Shown piece by piece: positions 22,448 to 30,573 of a DNA stretch of 64,000 nucleotides. Numbering within the stretch: position 1 is the first letter of the stretch; each line of letters begins with the position of its first letter. Source of the DNA: an uncultured Bacteroidales bacterium (GTDB lineage Bacteria > Bacteroidota > Bacteroidia > Bacteroidales > Paludibacteraceae); contig CAMUYI010000004.1 of NCBI GenBank assembly GCA_947164985.1, positions 62,001 through 126,000 of the forward strand, in the 5' to 3' direction. A program made the position numbers and the translations under genes. The notes beneath the pieces are model-generated. The model saw only the letters and a program-made list of their open reading frames with translations. It did not search any database and was not told the DNA's origin.

Positions 22448-24008
22448 ACTCAATCACCTTGAAGCTGAGGGTGTCACCAACAGCAACCGGGCTCTTGTCT
22501 TCCTTCTGGAGGTGACGTGTAGTGCAGAATGCCTCCACGCCGTCCTCAAGGGATACGACAGCGCCTTTGTCGGTCAGTTCAACGATCTTACCATCAACGA
22601 TGGTATCTACGCCGAACTTAGCCTCGAGCTCTTCCCACGGGTTCTCCTCGAGTTGTTTGTGACCGAGGGAGAGACGGCGGTTAGCTACGTCGATGTCGAG
22701 AACGACAACTTCGATCTGTGCGCCGATCTGGGTGAACTCATTCGGGTGTTTGATCTTCTTGGTCCAGCTGAGGTCGCTGATGTGGATGAGTCCGTCAACG
22801 CCTTCCTCGATCTCAACAAAGACACCGAAGTTGGTGAAGTTACGAACCTTAGCCCAGTGGCGAGTGCCAACTGCGTACTTGGTCTCCACGTTAGCCCACG
22901 GATCCGCCTTGAGTTGCTTGATACCGAGGGACATCTTACGCTCAGCGCGGTCGAGGGTGAGGATAACAGCATCTACCTCGTCGCCAACTTTCAAGAAGTC
23001 GTTAGCGGAACGGAGGTGCTGGCTCCAGCTCATCTCGGATACGTGAACGAGGCCTTCTACGCCTTCTGCGATCTCAACGAATGCGCCGTAATCAGCCATC
23101 ACAACAACCTTACCGTGTACCTTGTCGCCTACCTTGAGGTTCGGATCGAGTGCATCCCACGGGTGCGGAGTCAACTGCTTGAGACCGAGCGCGATACGTT
23201 TCTTCTCCTCATCGAAGTCGAGGATAACGACGTTGATCTTCTGGTCGAGTTGCAGCAACTCGTGCGGGTCGTTAACGCGTCCCCAGCTGAGGTCGGTGAT
23301 GTGGATAAGACCATCCACGCCTCCGAGGTCGATGAAGACACCGTAGTTGGTGATGTTCTTAACCGTACCTTCGAGTACCTGACCCTTCTCGAGTTTGCCG
23401 ACGATCTCAGCCTTTTGAGCCTCGAGTTCAGCCTCGATGAGTGCTTTGTGGGAAACAACGACGTTGCGGAATTCCGGATTGAGTTTAACGATCTTGAACT
23501 CCATCGTCTTGCCGACGAGGATGTCATAATCGCGAACCGGCTTCACGTCGATCTGGCTACCCGGGAGGAATGCTTCCATGCCGAGTACGTCCACGATCAT
23601 GCCGCCTTTCGAACGCCATTTGATGTAACCGGTAACGATCTCACCTGCGTTGTAAGCCTCGTTAACGCGGTCCCAAGCGCGAGCGGTGCGTGCCTCATTG
23701 TGGGAGAGCACGAGTTGGCCCTTCTTGTCCTCCTGGCTCTTGATGTAGACTTCTACTTTGTCGCCTACTTTGAGCTCAGGATTGTAACGGAACTCAGATG
23801 CCGGAACGATACCGTCCGACTTGTAGCCTACGTTTACAACGACTTCGCGTTTGTTGATACTGATGACGGTACCCTCAACGACTTCGTTGTCCTTGATGGC
23901 GCTCAGGGTGTCATTATACTTTTGGATTTCTTCTTCGTTTTTTGTGCCTTGCTGTTGTGCTTCATAGGCATCCCAGTCGAAGTTCTGGAGAGAAAGATTT
24001 TCTGCCAT
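22203..24008 (-). CDS. rpsA: 30S ribosomal protein S1
   Basis: This 601-residue protein contains six S1 RNA-binding repeats (for example GTVKNITNYGVFIDLGGVDGLIHITDLSW and KVRNFTNFGVFVEIEEGVDG regions), each ending in a GLKQL/GIKQL/GHKQL-type segment. It helps mRNA bind the 30S subunit. The C-terminal ~70 residues are Lys/Ala/Pro rich (KAAKKAAKAEEP, PAAKKTKKEE) and are the part duplicated at 3850-4094. If the island model is right, this tail was supplied by the island. The start at 24008 gives MAENLSLQNFDW. The leader is ~160 nt with U-rich tandem repeats next to the start codon. Confidence 0.97.
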   Translation of the reverse strand: MAENLSLQNFDWDAYEAQQQGTKNEEEIQKYNDTLSAIKDNEVVEGTVISINKREVVVNVGYKSDGIVPASEFRYNPELKVGDKVEVYIKSQEDKKGQLVLSHNEARTARAWDRVNEAYNAGEIVTGYIKWRSKGGMIVDVLGMEAFLPGSQIDVKPVRDYDILVGKTMEFKIVKLNPEFRNVVVSHKALIEAELEAQKAEIVGKLEKGQVLEGTVKNITNYGVFIDLGGVDGLIHITDLSWGRVNDPHELLQLDQKINVVILDFDEEKKRIALGLKQLTPHPWDALDPNLKVGDKVHGKVVVMADYGAFVEIAEGVEGLVHVSEMSWSQHLRSANDFLKVGDEVDAVILTLDRAERKMSLGIKQLKADPWANVETKYAVGTRHWAKVRNFTNFGVFVEIEEGVDGLIHISDLSWTKKIKHPNEFTQIGAQIEVVVLDIDVANRRLSLGHKQLEENPWEELEAKFGVDTIVDGKIVELTDKGAVVSLEDGVEAFCTTRHLQKEDKSPVAVGDTLSFKVIEFNRDAKRILVSHLRTWEERKEAAPKAAKKAAKAEEPALDLPKVEKTTLGDLSALADLKASMEAAEEKPAKKPAAKKTKKEE

Positions 24009-24174
<166 letters not shown>

Positions 24175-24222
24175 CAAAGGTACACTTTTTTTTGGATATG
24201 TGCAAATTTTTTTGTAATTTTG
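24175..24222. promoter_or_regulatory. Overlapping divergent promoters of rpsA and the 24.26-kb gene
   Basis: Minus strand: TTTG (24206-24203), 20 nt, TACCTTTG (24182-24175). Plus strand: TTTG (24191-24194), 20 nt, TAATTTTG (24215-24222). The two promoters interlock, so polymerase can occupy only one at a time. Confidence 0.75.
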
Positions 24223-24260
24223 CAGCGATTTTTTGAAAATTGTTAAATATACTGGATATT

Positions 24261-25814
24261 ATGGCTAAGTACAAATGGAGTTATGCGAATGTGGGTGGTG
24301 TGACGCGCGTTCGTATTCAGACGGCGGAAGATATCCGTCATTTGGGTGAACTGGATAAGAAAAAATGGACGGTGCTGTCTTGTCCTACGACAGGTCTGGA
24401 GATCAGCAGCGATTCGTTGAGTCTGATGGATCTCGACGGCGACGGTAAGTTGCGTGTCAAAGAAGTCATCGCTACGGCAGAATACCTCTGCGGAGCGCTC
24501 AAGGACCCGGAGACGCTGTTTGAGCAATCCGATTCTATCGCAATAGATAATATTGCCGATGAATCGATCAAGGCTGTAGCCGAGAAACTGGCTACAGACG
24601 GCAAGGTAAGCCTTGCGGCTGTACAGACTGCCATCGATGCAGTCACCATCGAAGAGCAACCCATTCCGGCGGCTCCGCTGGAGGCGGATGTCATTGCGGC
24701 TTACAAAGAGAAGAGCGCCGAATATGCCGCTTACTATGAGCAGGAGAAACTACAGAAGTTGGGTCTCGCTGTCATTGCGGAAGATACGCCGAAGCCGGGC
24801 ATGAAAGAGGCAGACTTCTTGAAAATGGGTAAGCAGATCGCAGACTACGAAGCAGCAAAGGCTGCTGCTGAGACCGCGAATGCAGACGCACTCGCTGCCG
24901 CCAAAGCGGAGTATATGCCGCTGCGCAAGTTGCTGCTGCTGCACCGCGATTTCTACCGCCTGCTGCGGAACTTTGTGACCTTGGAGGATTTCTATGACCG
25001 AGACAGCCGTACGATTGCATCGTTTGAGGCCGGTACACTCATTATAGATCAACGTGCGTGCAAGTTATGTATGCGCGTGAATGATCCGGCGAAGCATGAC
25101 AGCCAAGCGCCGCTGAGCGGCATGTACCTCGTGTACTGCAACTGCGTGAACCAGAAGAGCGGAAAATCGATGGCGATCGTGGCGGCAGTGACGCAAGGTG
25201 AGGTGAATAACCTGAGTATCGGTAAGAACGCGGTGTTCTACGACAACGACGGCCTCGACTACGATGCGACGGTGACGAAGATCATCGACAACCCGATCAG
25301 TATTCGTCAAGCGTTCTGGACCCCGTACCGCAAGTTCTCCAAATGGATCGAAGAGAAGATCAATAAGAGTGCTGCCGAGAAAGATGCGAAAGCATTCGGT
25401 GACTTGACCGCCAAAGCCGATGCGGCTGCCGATCCGAATGCGGAGAAGAAACCCGCGTTCGACATCGCGAAGTTCGCCGGTATCTTTGCCGCCATCGGTA
25501 TGGCCTTAGGCATGATCGGTACAGCGCTGGCATCAGTAGCGCGCGGTATGAAAGGCTTCACGTGGTGGCAGTTGCTGATCGTATTCGTATGTATCTTGCT
25601 CGTTATCTCGGGCCCGAGTATGATCATGGCTTGGCTCAAGTTACGTCGCCGTAACTTAGCGCCGGTACTGAACGCCAACAGTTGGGCTATCAACGCAGAT
25701 GCGATCATCAGCGTACCGTTCGGTCGCACGCTGACAGAGCAGGTGAAGTTCCCCGTCGTCAAGATGCCGAAAGTGAAAAAGAGCCATAAAGCAAAGAAAG
25801 AGGAGGACGATTGA
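24261..25814 (+). CDS. Membrane protein of unknown function with an EF-hand-like motif, 517 aa
   Basis: The protein starts MAKYKWSYANVGGVTRVRIQ; the frame is open upstream to 24240 but the ATG at 24261 fits the promoter better. Residues ~55-70 contain LMDLDGDGKLRVKEV, an EF-hand-like calcium loop. A long Ala/Glu/Lys helical region follows, then a central domain with FYDRDSRTIASFEAGTLIIDQRACKLCM and CNCVNQKSG, and two hydrophobic segments near residues 410-460. The C-terminus is very basic (KSHKAKKEEDD). I do not recognise a family. It overlaps the next gene by 1 bp (TGATG), so a joint function at the envelope with an M23 peptidase is likely. Confidence 0.75.
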   Translation: MAKYKWSYANVGGVTRVRIQTAEDIRHLGELDKKKWTVLSCPTTGLEISSDSLSLMDLDGDGKLRVKEVIATAEYLCGALKDPETLFEQSDSIAIDNIADESIKAVAEKLATDGKVSLAAVQTAIDAVTIEEQPIPAAPLEADVIAAYKEKSAEYAAYYEQEKLQKLGLAVIAEDTPKPGMKEADFLKMGKQIADYEAAKAAAETANADALAAAKAEYMPLRKLLLLHRDFYRLLRNFVTLEDFYDRDSRTIASFEAGTLIIDQRACKLCMRVNDPAKHDSQAPLSGMYLVYCNCVNQKSGKSMAIVAAVTQGEVNNLSIGKNAVFYDNDGLDYDATVTKIIDNPISIRQAFWTPYRKFSKWIEEKINKSAAEKDAKAFGDLTAKADAAADPNAEKKPAFDIAKFAGIFAAIGMALGMIGTALASVARGMKGFTWWQLLIVFVCILLVISGPSMIMAWLKLRRRNLAPVLNANSWAINADAIISVPFGRTLTEQVKFPVVKMPKVKKSHKAKKEEDD

Positions 25815-26842
25815 TGAAAAGGCATTTGGTTATTAGTCTGTTTCTGGTCTTGGGTCTGACGATGGCCCAAGCCGATAATGTGTTCACGGAGGACCTGGGT
25901 CTCAATATCCCGCTGGACTCCGCGGCGGTAGATAGCGAAGGGGATGAGTTGGAAGAGCTGGATGATATCGACGTGAAGTCGAGTCAGTTGCCGGAGTGTC
26001 TGGCAGGTCTCTTCTCGCATGACACCCTGATCCTGGGTTGTGACCTCGATCTGCTGCCCAATAAGATCATCGTGCGAACCAAGGATGGCGATGTGATCTA
26101 TAAGATCGCGCCGCAGTTTTTGCTGGATACCAACCTCATCAACCATCACCCTGCGGACAGCATCTACCGCTTCCTATGGACGGACGAGCGTGTGAACCCG
26201 TACGGGACGATGTTCGACAGCCTCAAGGACGATGTGCATATCCCGATGTCAGGCTTCCGTCTGCCGCACCCGGGCTACGTGACGAGTCCGTACGGATGGC
26301 GTCGCAACCGCATGCATAAGGGTACGGATATCAAGGTGCAGGTAGGTGACTCGATCCGTTCGGCTTGGGCAGGTCAGGTACGTATCGTCGGATGGGATCC
26401 GAGAGGGTACGGTTATTTTGTAGTCGTTCGTCATGAGAACGGACTGGAGACCGTGTACGGCCACCTCAGCCGTCCGATGGTCGATGAATACGAGATGGTG
26501 CCGGCCGGCTATGTGTTAGGTCTGGGCGGTAACACAGGTCGTTCGACCGGAAGTCACCTGCACTGGGAGATCCGTTACTTGGGCGAAGCGATCAATCCGG
26601 CCAATGTAGTCGATTTCGGTTCGGGTCAACTCAAGAACGCGAACGAGTACGTGATCGGTATCAAAGCGATGAAACAGGCGCGTGCTGAGGCTGCAGCACG
26701 TAAGTACCACAAAGTACGCAGCGGCGACACGCTCAGCGGCATCGCGAAGAAATACGGTACGACCGTCAAGAAACTCTGTGCCCTCAACGGCATTAAAGAG
26801 ACCAAAATTCTGCAGATAGGAATGAAGATACGAGTGAGGTGA
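25814..26842 (+). CDS. M23-family peptidase with LysM domain
   Basis: A signal peptide (MKRHLVISLFLVLGLTMAQA) precedes an unrecognised ~110-residue region. Next is an M23 domain with TSPYGWRRNRMHKGTDIKV (zinc ligands His and Asp), VYGHLS and GSHLHWEIRY (His-x-His), so it is likely an active peptidoglycan endopeptidase. The last ~45 residues, KVRSGDTLSGIAKKYGTTVKKLC to IGMKIRVR, are a LysM domain that binds peptidoglycan. The start at 25814 overlaps the stop of the previous gene. Word-like GATTGACGATT repeats fill the gap to the convergent rlmH gene. Confidence 0.92.
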   Translation: MKRHLVISLFLVLGLTMAQADNVFTEDLGLNIPLDSAAVDSEGDELEELDDIDVKSSQLPECLAGLFSHDTLILGCDLDLLPNKIIVRTKDGDVIYKIAPQFLLDTNLINHHPADSIYRFLWTDERVNPYGTMFDSLKDDVHIPMSGFRLPHPGYVTSPYGWRRNRMHKGTDIKVQVGDSIRSAWAGQVRIVGWDPRGYGYFVVVRHENGLETVYGHLSRPMVDEYEMVPAGYVLGLGGNTGRSTGSHLHWEIRYLGEAINPANVVDFGSGQLKNANEYVIGIKAMKQARAEAAARKYHKVRSGDTLSGIAKKYGTTVKKLCALNGIKETKILQIGMKIRVR

Positions 26843-26959
26843 TTGACGATTGGACGATTGACGAGGTACGAATGATTGACGATTTTTATAAATTGTACGA
26901 TTGATTCAATAGAACAATAACTCGTAAATCGGAAAAGTGTTCATTTGTAAATTGTCAAT
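26843..26959. repeat. GATTGACGATT word repeats between convergent genes
   Basis: Several copies of GATTGACGA/GATTGGACGA occur at 26841-26880 and related words follow to about 26905. The same words appear in reverse near 52770-52830. No gene or clear terminator is visible. Confidence 0.6.
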
Positions 26960-27430
26960 TTATTCATGGTGATAGGGTTCGCCTCGAAGAATGGTCATTG
27001 CGCGGTAGATCTGCTCAATGGCCATTAATCGTATCATTTGGTGGGAGAAAGTCATCTGACTGAGGGATATCTTGCCGTTAGCGCGGTCATAGACGGCTTG
27101 GCTGAAACCATACGCACCGCCGATGACGAGCACCAGATCCCGTCCTGCCGCCATCTTACGTTGGAGGAAATCGGCATACTCGATGGATCGGAACTCCCTT
27201 CCGTGTTCGTCGAGTAAGAGCACATCCATAGCCGGCGTGAGACGTGCCAAGATAGCTTCGCCTTCGGCGGTCTTGAGTTGCTCTTGCGTAAGGGACTTGG
27301 CGTTCTTGATATCGGGTACGACGACGAACTCAAACGGGATATAATGTTTGAGTCGCTGTTGATAATCGTCGATGAGTGCACTCAGGCGTGCATCAGTCGT
27401 CTTTCCCAGAGTCAGCAAGCTTATCTTCAT
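26960..27430 (-). CDS. rlmH: 23S rRNA (pseudouridine1915-N3)-methyltransferase
   Basis: The 156-residue SPOUT-type protein has KISLLTLGKT at the start, LLLDEHGREF, LVIGGAYGFSQAVYDRANGKISLSQMTFSHQM and YRAMTILRGEPYHHE at the end, all diagnostic of RlmH. The enzyme methylates pseudouridine 1915 in helix 69 of 23S rRNA in assembled ribosomes. Its start overlaps the end of the upstream lipoprotein gene by 38 bp, so it is the last gene of an overlapping four-gene unit, an unusual partner set for a housekeeping gene. Confidence 0.96.
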   Translation of the reverse strand: MKISLLTLGKTTDARLSALIDDYQQRLKHYIPFEFVVVPDIKNAKSLTQEQLKTAEGEAILARLTPAMDVLLLDEHGREFRSIEYADFLQRKMAAGRDLVLVIGGAYGFSQAVYDRANGKISLSQMTFSHQMIRLMAIEQIYRAMTILRGEPYHHE

Positions 27431-28337
27431 CGGTGAAATAGAGATTGCAGTCTTCGCCCGTCCAGGTGAACTTATAGATCACGTTATGGCCCATGAAGCC
27501 GTCATACGATGTGATGGCGGTGTAATAGGTATGTCCCTCCTGGAAAGCTTCGTCGGAATTGTACCCGTCGTTCTTGGTCACATGCACTCCATAGCGCACC
27601 ATCTCTGTGAGGTCATACTCCGAGTACACGTGGAAGAGTTCCTTGAAATACACTTCGGGCGTGGCGCCGTATTCGTCCGCCAACCAGATGCTGTCCCGCG
27701 TGGCGGCTAGGTAGGGGAAGTAATAATTGATCGACCCGTCCTTGTCGTTGATGGGGTAGATATAATCATATACATCGCGTACGCGGTAGTCAAAATGGAC
27801 ATTATAGATGCTTTTGTCGGCGGTATGGACAGTTTGCAGGTACAGTTTACCGGTGGGTTTCTGTGTCTCGGGATTGACCACGAACGCATATACCCAGTAG
27901 TCCGAACCCGGCTTGAGGTTGGTGAAGATCTTATCCACCTCTCCGTACTGGAGCGAATGGCTGGCGAAGGGCGCAATATACGATTCGCCGGCTTCGAGTA
28001 ACCAGTACCGCCATTGGAGATAGTTGATATATGCCGAGTCGATAGCCAGCGTCATGAACTGCTTTTGGTAGTCATAGGGGTGAGACTCTTTATCCACCGG
28101 TACGCAGTCGATCAGGTAATACGCATCTTTGCTGGTAGTGAATTGGCATTCGATGAATCCCGCCGAAACAGCCCCAACCTGCATGGTGATGGAGACGTCC
28201 TCCGTTTCCCACTTGGCTTCTTCCAGCCGGCAGGATGTAGCACAAAGTGCTACGACCGTTAGCACTGTTAGACCGGCTGTAAACAGCCTGTTAGACCGTT
28301 TCACTGTTAGACCACTATCGTTGTTAGACTTATTCAT
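27393..28337 (-). CDS. Lipoprotein of unknown function, 314 aa
   Basis: A lipoprotein signal peptide ends at VVALCATSC (Cys36), so the protein is anchored in a membrane, probably the outer one. The mature part has a fibronectin-like or beta-sandwich look (VGAVSAGFIECQFTTSKDAYYLIDC, FTNLKPGSDYWVYAFVVNPETQKP) and no recognised family. The first 108 bp, exactly codons 1-36, are nearly identical to those of the next gene upstream, whose mature protein is unrelated. I chose the ATG at 28337; it overlaps the upstream stop as ATGAATAA. Confidence 0.82.
   Translation of the reverse strand: MNKSNNDSGLTVKRSNRLFTAGLTVLTVVALCATSCRLEEAKWETEDVSITMQVGAVSAGFIECQFTTSKDAYYLIDCVPVDKESHPYDYQKQFMTLAIDSAYINYLQWRYWLLEAGESYIAPFASHSLQYGEVDKIFTNLKPGSDYWVYAFVVNPETQKPTGKLYLQTVHTADKSIYNVHFDYRVRDVYDYIYPINDKDGSINYYFPYLAATRDSIWLADEYGATPEVYFKELFHVYSEYDLTEMVRYGVHVTKNDGYNSDEAFQEGHTYYTAITSYDGFMGHNVIYKFTWTGEDCNLYFTDEDKLADSGKDD
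28230..28337 (-). repeat. Signal-peptide cassette, copy 1
   Basis: This 108-bp block, codons 1-36 of the lipoprotein gene, matches 29602-29709 with two mismatches. It contains GTAGCAC/GTGCTAC and GGCTGT/ACAGCC hairpins and repeated CTGTTAGACC words. One mismatch creates the TAA stop of the upstream gene. Confidence 0.9.
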
Positions 28338-29709
28338 ACTGTTTGCTCTCTTCTTCTTCCTGATGGAGGAGGTTATTGACGGCTCCGATGAAGCGCACGC
28401 AGGTCGTACCATGTGCGCCGTAATGGCCGAAATTATAGGTTATATTGGCGGTAGACCATTTATTCTTGGCATTGGTGGCATTGGCGAAGGGGACCGTCTC
28501 GTCATCCATGGAGTGCATCAGATAGACCGGTGCTATGGGTTGCCAGTTATAGGAGATGATCGAGTTGGCATTCATCGCTTTGTACAATTCGGCTACCTTG
28601 AGGGAAGTCTGGTCCATGGCCTCTTTGGTGAGCAGTTCATGGGTGACCTTGGTGCCGATCAGACCATTGAGTTGGTGGGTGCAGAATTTCTTACTGTTGA
28701 TCCACGGGTCCAATTTCGCGCACAACCAGTCTTGCATCATATCGGACATCTTGATGCTAAGGTTATTACCCTTGATCATACCTTGCACCACGAGTGGTAC
28801 GGCAACGGGATAATCGGCCGTATCGGTGATGACAAACCGCTCGTAGGTAGCCTTGACATCATAGGGCCCGCCGCCTGCAAAAACACGGTGGATAGCAATA
28901 TGTTTCGGATCGGTCTCATGATCATACTCGGTCTCGATCAGATGCTGCACGGCCATCGTGTTAGCGCCGCCTTGACTGTAACCCATCAGGATGATCTCGG
29001 GGTTCTCCGGTGACCGTCCTACGGCTTCCAACCAAGGGCGAACGGCGAGGAACATATCGACCACATTCCGCGCGGTGAGGTCCATGACGAGGTAGGGATG
29101 CGGCAAATGGGCGGTGATGCCGTAACCGAGATAGTCCGGAATGACGAGCCCGTAACCCTGTTGCACGAGGATGCCCTCCAGGGAGAAACAATTAGACGGC
29201 GCTTCCGCATTGGAGCCTACTGTGTAATGACTCACGAGGATCAAGCGTTTGGGTTTGCCTTCCTTAGGCAGAATCACCTTACCTGACAGACGAAGGCTAT
29301 CCCAGTTACTGTCGATGCTGGGGTAGGTACCCACGATCTCAATCACTTTCTTCTGGTTGCCATACTTGAGTAACTCCTGAACGATGGCTGCGGCCGTCAC
29401 ACTCGTCGTTTGCTTGATCTTATTGGGACCCTTGGCTTCTTCTGCGGCTGCAAAATCGTTGACGGGAATACCATCCGGCATGTAACAGTTGTTGGGCAGA
29501 CCTTGACTGAGGTCCGTCTCACCTTGACCGATCACTTGAAAGGGCATCCCTTTCGCCGCTTCGAGGTTCATGAAGTCCACGAACTCATCGTTGTGGAAGG
29601 TGCAGGAAGTAGCACAAAGTGCTACGACCGTTAGCACTGTTAGACCGGCTGTAAACAGCCTGTTAGACCGTTTCACTGTTAGACCACTATCGTTGTTAGA
29701 CTTTTTCAT
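28330..29709 (-). CDS. Secreted alpha/beta-hydrolase (lipase-like) lipoprotein, 459 aa
   Basis: The same 36-codon lipoprotein signal peptide is followed by an alpha/beta-hydrolase domain: LILVSHYTVGS, IPDYLGYG, MGYSQGGANTMAV (nucleophile serine), SMDDETVPFANA (acid) and HYGAHGTTCVRF (His). This resembles secretory lipases and prolyl-oligopeptidase-like esterases, and the substrate is unknown. It sits between a barrel protein gene (TAATG overlap) and another lipoprotein gene (8-bp overlap), so an outer-membrane complex is possible. Confidence 0.85.
   Translation of the reverse strand: MKKSNNDSGLTVKRSNRLFTAGLTVLTVVALCATSCTFHNDEFVDFMNLEAAKGMPFQVIGQGETDLSQGLPNNCYMPDGIPVNDFAAAEEAKGPNKIKQTTSVTAAAIVQELLKYGNQKKVIEIVGTYPSIDSNWDSLRLSGKVILPKEGKPKRLILVSHYTVGSNAEAPSNCFSLEGILVQQGYGLVIPDYLGYGITAHLPHPYLVMDLTARNVVDMFLAVRPWLEAVGRSPENPEIILMGYSQGGANTMAVQHLIETEYDHETDPKHIAIHRVFAGGGPYDVKATYERFVITDTADYPVAVPLVVQGMIKGNNLSIKMSDMMQDWLCAKLDPWINSKKFCTHQLNGLIGTKVTHELLTKEAMDQTSLKVAELYKAMNANSIISYNWQPIAPVYLMHSMDDETVPFANATNAKNKWSTANITYNFGHYGAHGTTCVRFIGAVNNLLHQEEEESKQYE
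29602..29709 (-). repeat. Signal-peptide cassette, copy 2
   Basis: This is the partner of 28230-28337. The homology begins at the start codon and stops at the lipobox cysteine codon. The mature coding sequences next to it are unrelated. Confidence 0.9.
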
Positions 29710-30365
29710 TAGAATCGGGCTCCTATGCTGACGTTGATAATTCGTGAGGCGGCGAGATAGACATGGTTCTTATCGCGAAAAGCCGTCATGCCGCCGAAGT
29801 CGACTGCTGCGAACCAGCGTTGGTAGTTGGCGCTGATACCGAGGACGGTCAGGTTGGCTGCCAAGCCGACATCCGTATGGTCCTCTTTCTCATTCGTCTC
29901 CGTACCGCCGTTGATATCCATACCGAAACCGACGCCGGAGTAGAGATTGACGTTGGGGTGGAAGACCCAGGTAAAGCGAACGGTAGGCATGATCACGAGG
30001 TTGTAGAAATACTGCGGATCGCCGGTACCGATGATCGTACCCGTTCCGTTGCGTGTGACATTATCCCAGCCCACTTCGCTCATATCTATCATCGCACCCA
30101 TCGAGAACCAATAACTGAACCGATATTGGTATTCGAGCCACAGGTGCTGGTTATGCCGGTAGTTCTCCTTTGTGGTATTGGTCCAAGTAGCCGGCATGGT
30201 CGTCACCGTGTAGGTGGGGTTATGCCATACCAGACTCTCGAATAACTGGTCTCCCCAACCGATACGAACCTCGTTATGCATGGTCAGATGATCCCATTTG
30301 GTCTCTGCCAAAAGGGTAGTGGAGAGTGCACCCAGGATGAGGAGTAACGTGTATAATCGTTTCAT
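29709..30365 (-). CDS. Outer-membrane beta-barrel protein, 218 aa
   Basis: After a signal peptide (MKRLYTLLLILGALSTTLLA) the protein is made of alternating hydrophobic/aromatic strands (LWLEYQYRFSYWFSMGA, LYSGVGFGMDI, ANLTVLGISANYQRWFAAVDFG) and ends with a C-terminal phenylalanine (NVSIGARF). This is the usual sign of an outer-membrane barrel of about eight strands. Function is unknown. It heads the operon with the lipase-like gene, from a TAATTTTG promoter element at 30393-30386. Confidence 0.78.
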   Translation of the reverse strand: MKRLYTLLLILGALSTTLLAETKWDHLTMHNEVRIGWGDQLFESLVWHNPTYTVTTMPATWTNTTKENYRHNQHLWLEYQYRFSYWFSMGAMIDMSEVGWDNVTRNGTGTIIGTGDPQYFYNLVIMPTVRFTWVFHPNVNLYSGVGFGMDINGGTETNEKEDHTDVGLAANLTVLGISANYQRWFAAVDFGGMTAFRDKNHVYLAASRIINVSIGARF

Positions 30366-30385
30366 TCTTTTTTCAATTTTGCGTG

Positions 30386-30393
30386 CAAAATTA
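30386..30393 (-). promoter_or_regulatory. -7 promoter element of the barrel/lipase/rlmH operon
   Basis: TAATTTTG on the minus strand, 21 nt before the ATG at 30365. It is part of a 208-bp divergent region that also holds the plus-strand promoter at 30523-30553. Confidence 0.6.
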
Positions 30394-30522
30394 CTGCTTT
30401 TTTATGACATATGCAAGTAAATCGAAAAAAAAATAATTAAGTTCGCAGTATCCTGCAAACAACAATCTTTTGCTCCAAAAACTAAAATAATACGAGTATA
30501 GTTTATTTTTTGCACCAAAATC

Positions 30523-30553
30523 TTGCATATTTGATTATTTTTTTGTAATTTTG
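30523..30553 (+). promoter_or_regulatory. Promoter of the glucosaminidase operon
   Basis: TTG (30523-30525) and TAATTTTG (30546-30553) are 20 nt apart, with the ATG 20 nt downstream. Confidence 0.65.
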
Positions 30554-30573
30554 CACCCGCAAATTATAAGTTT

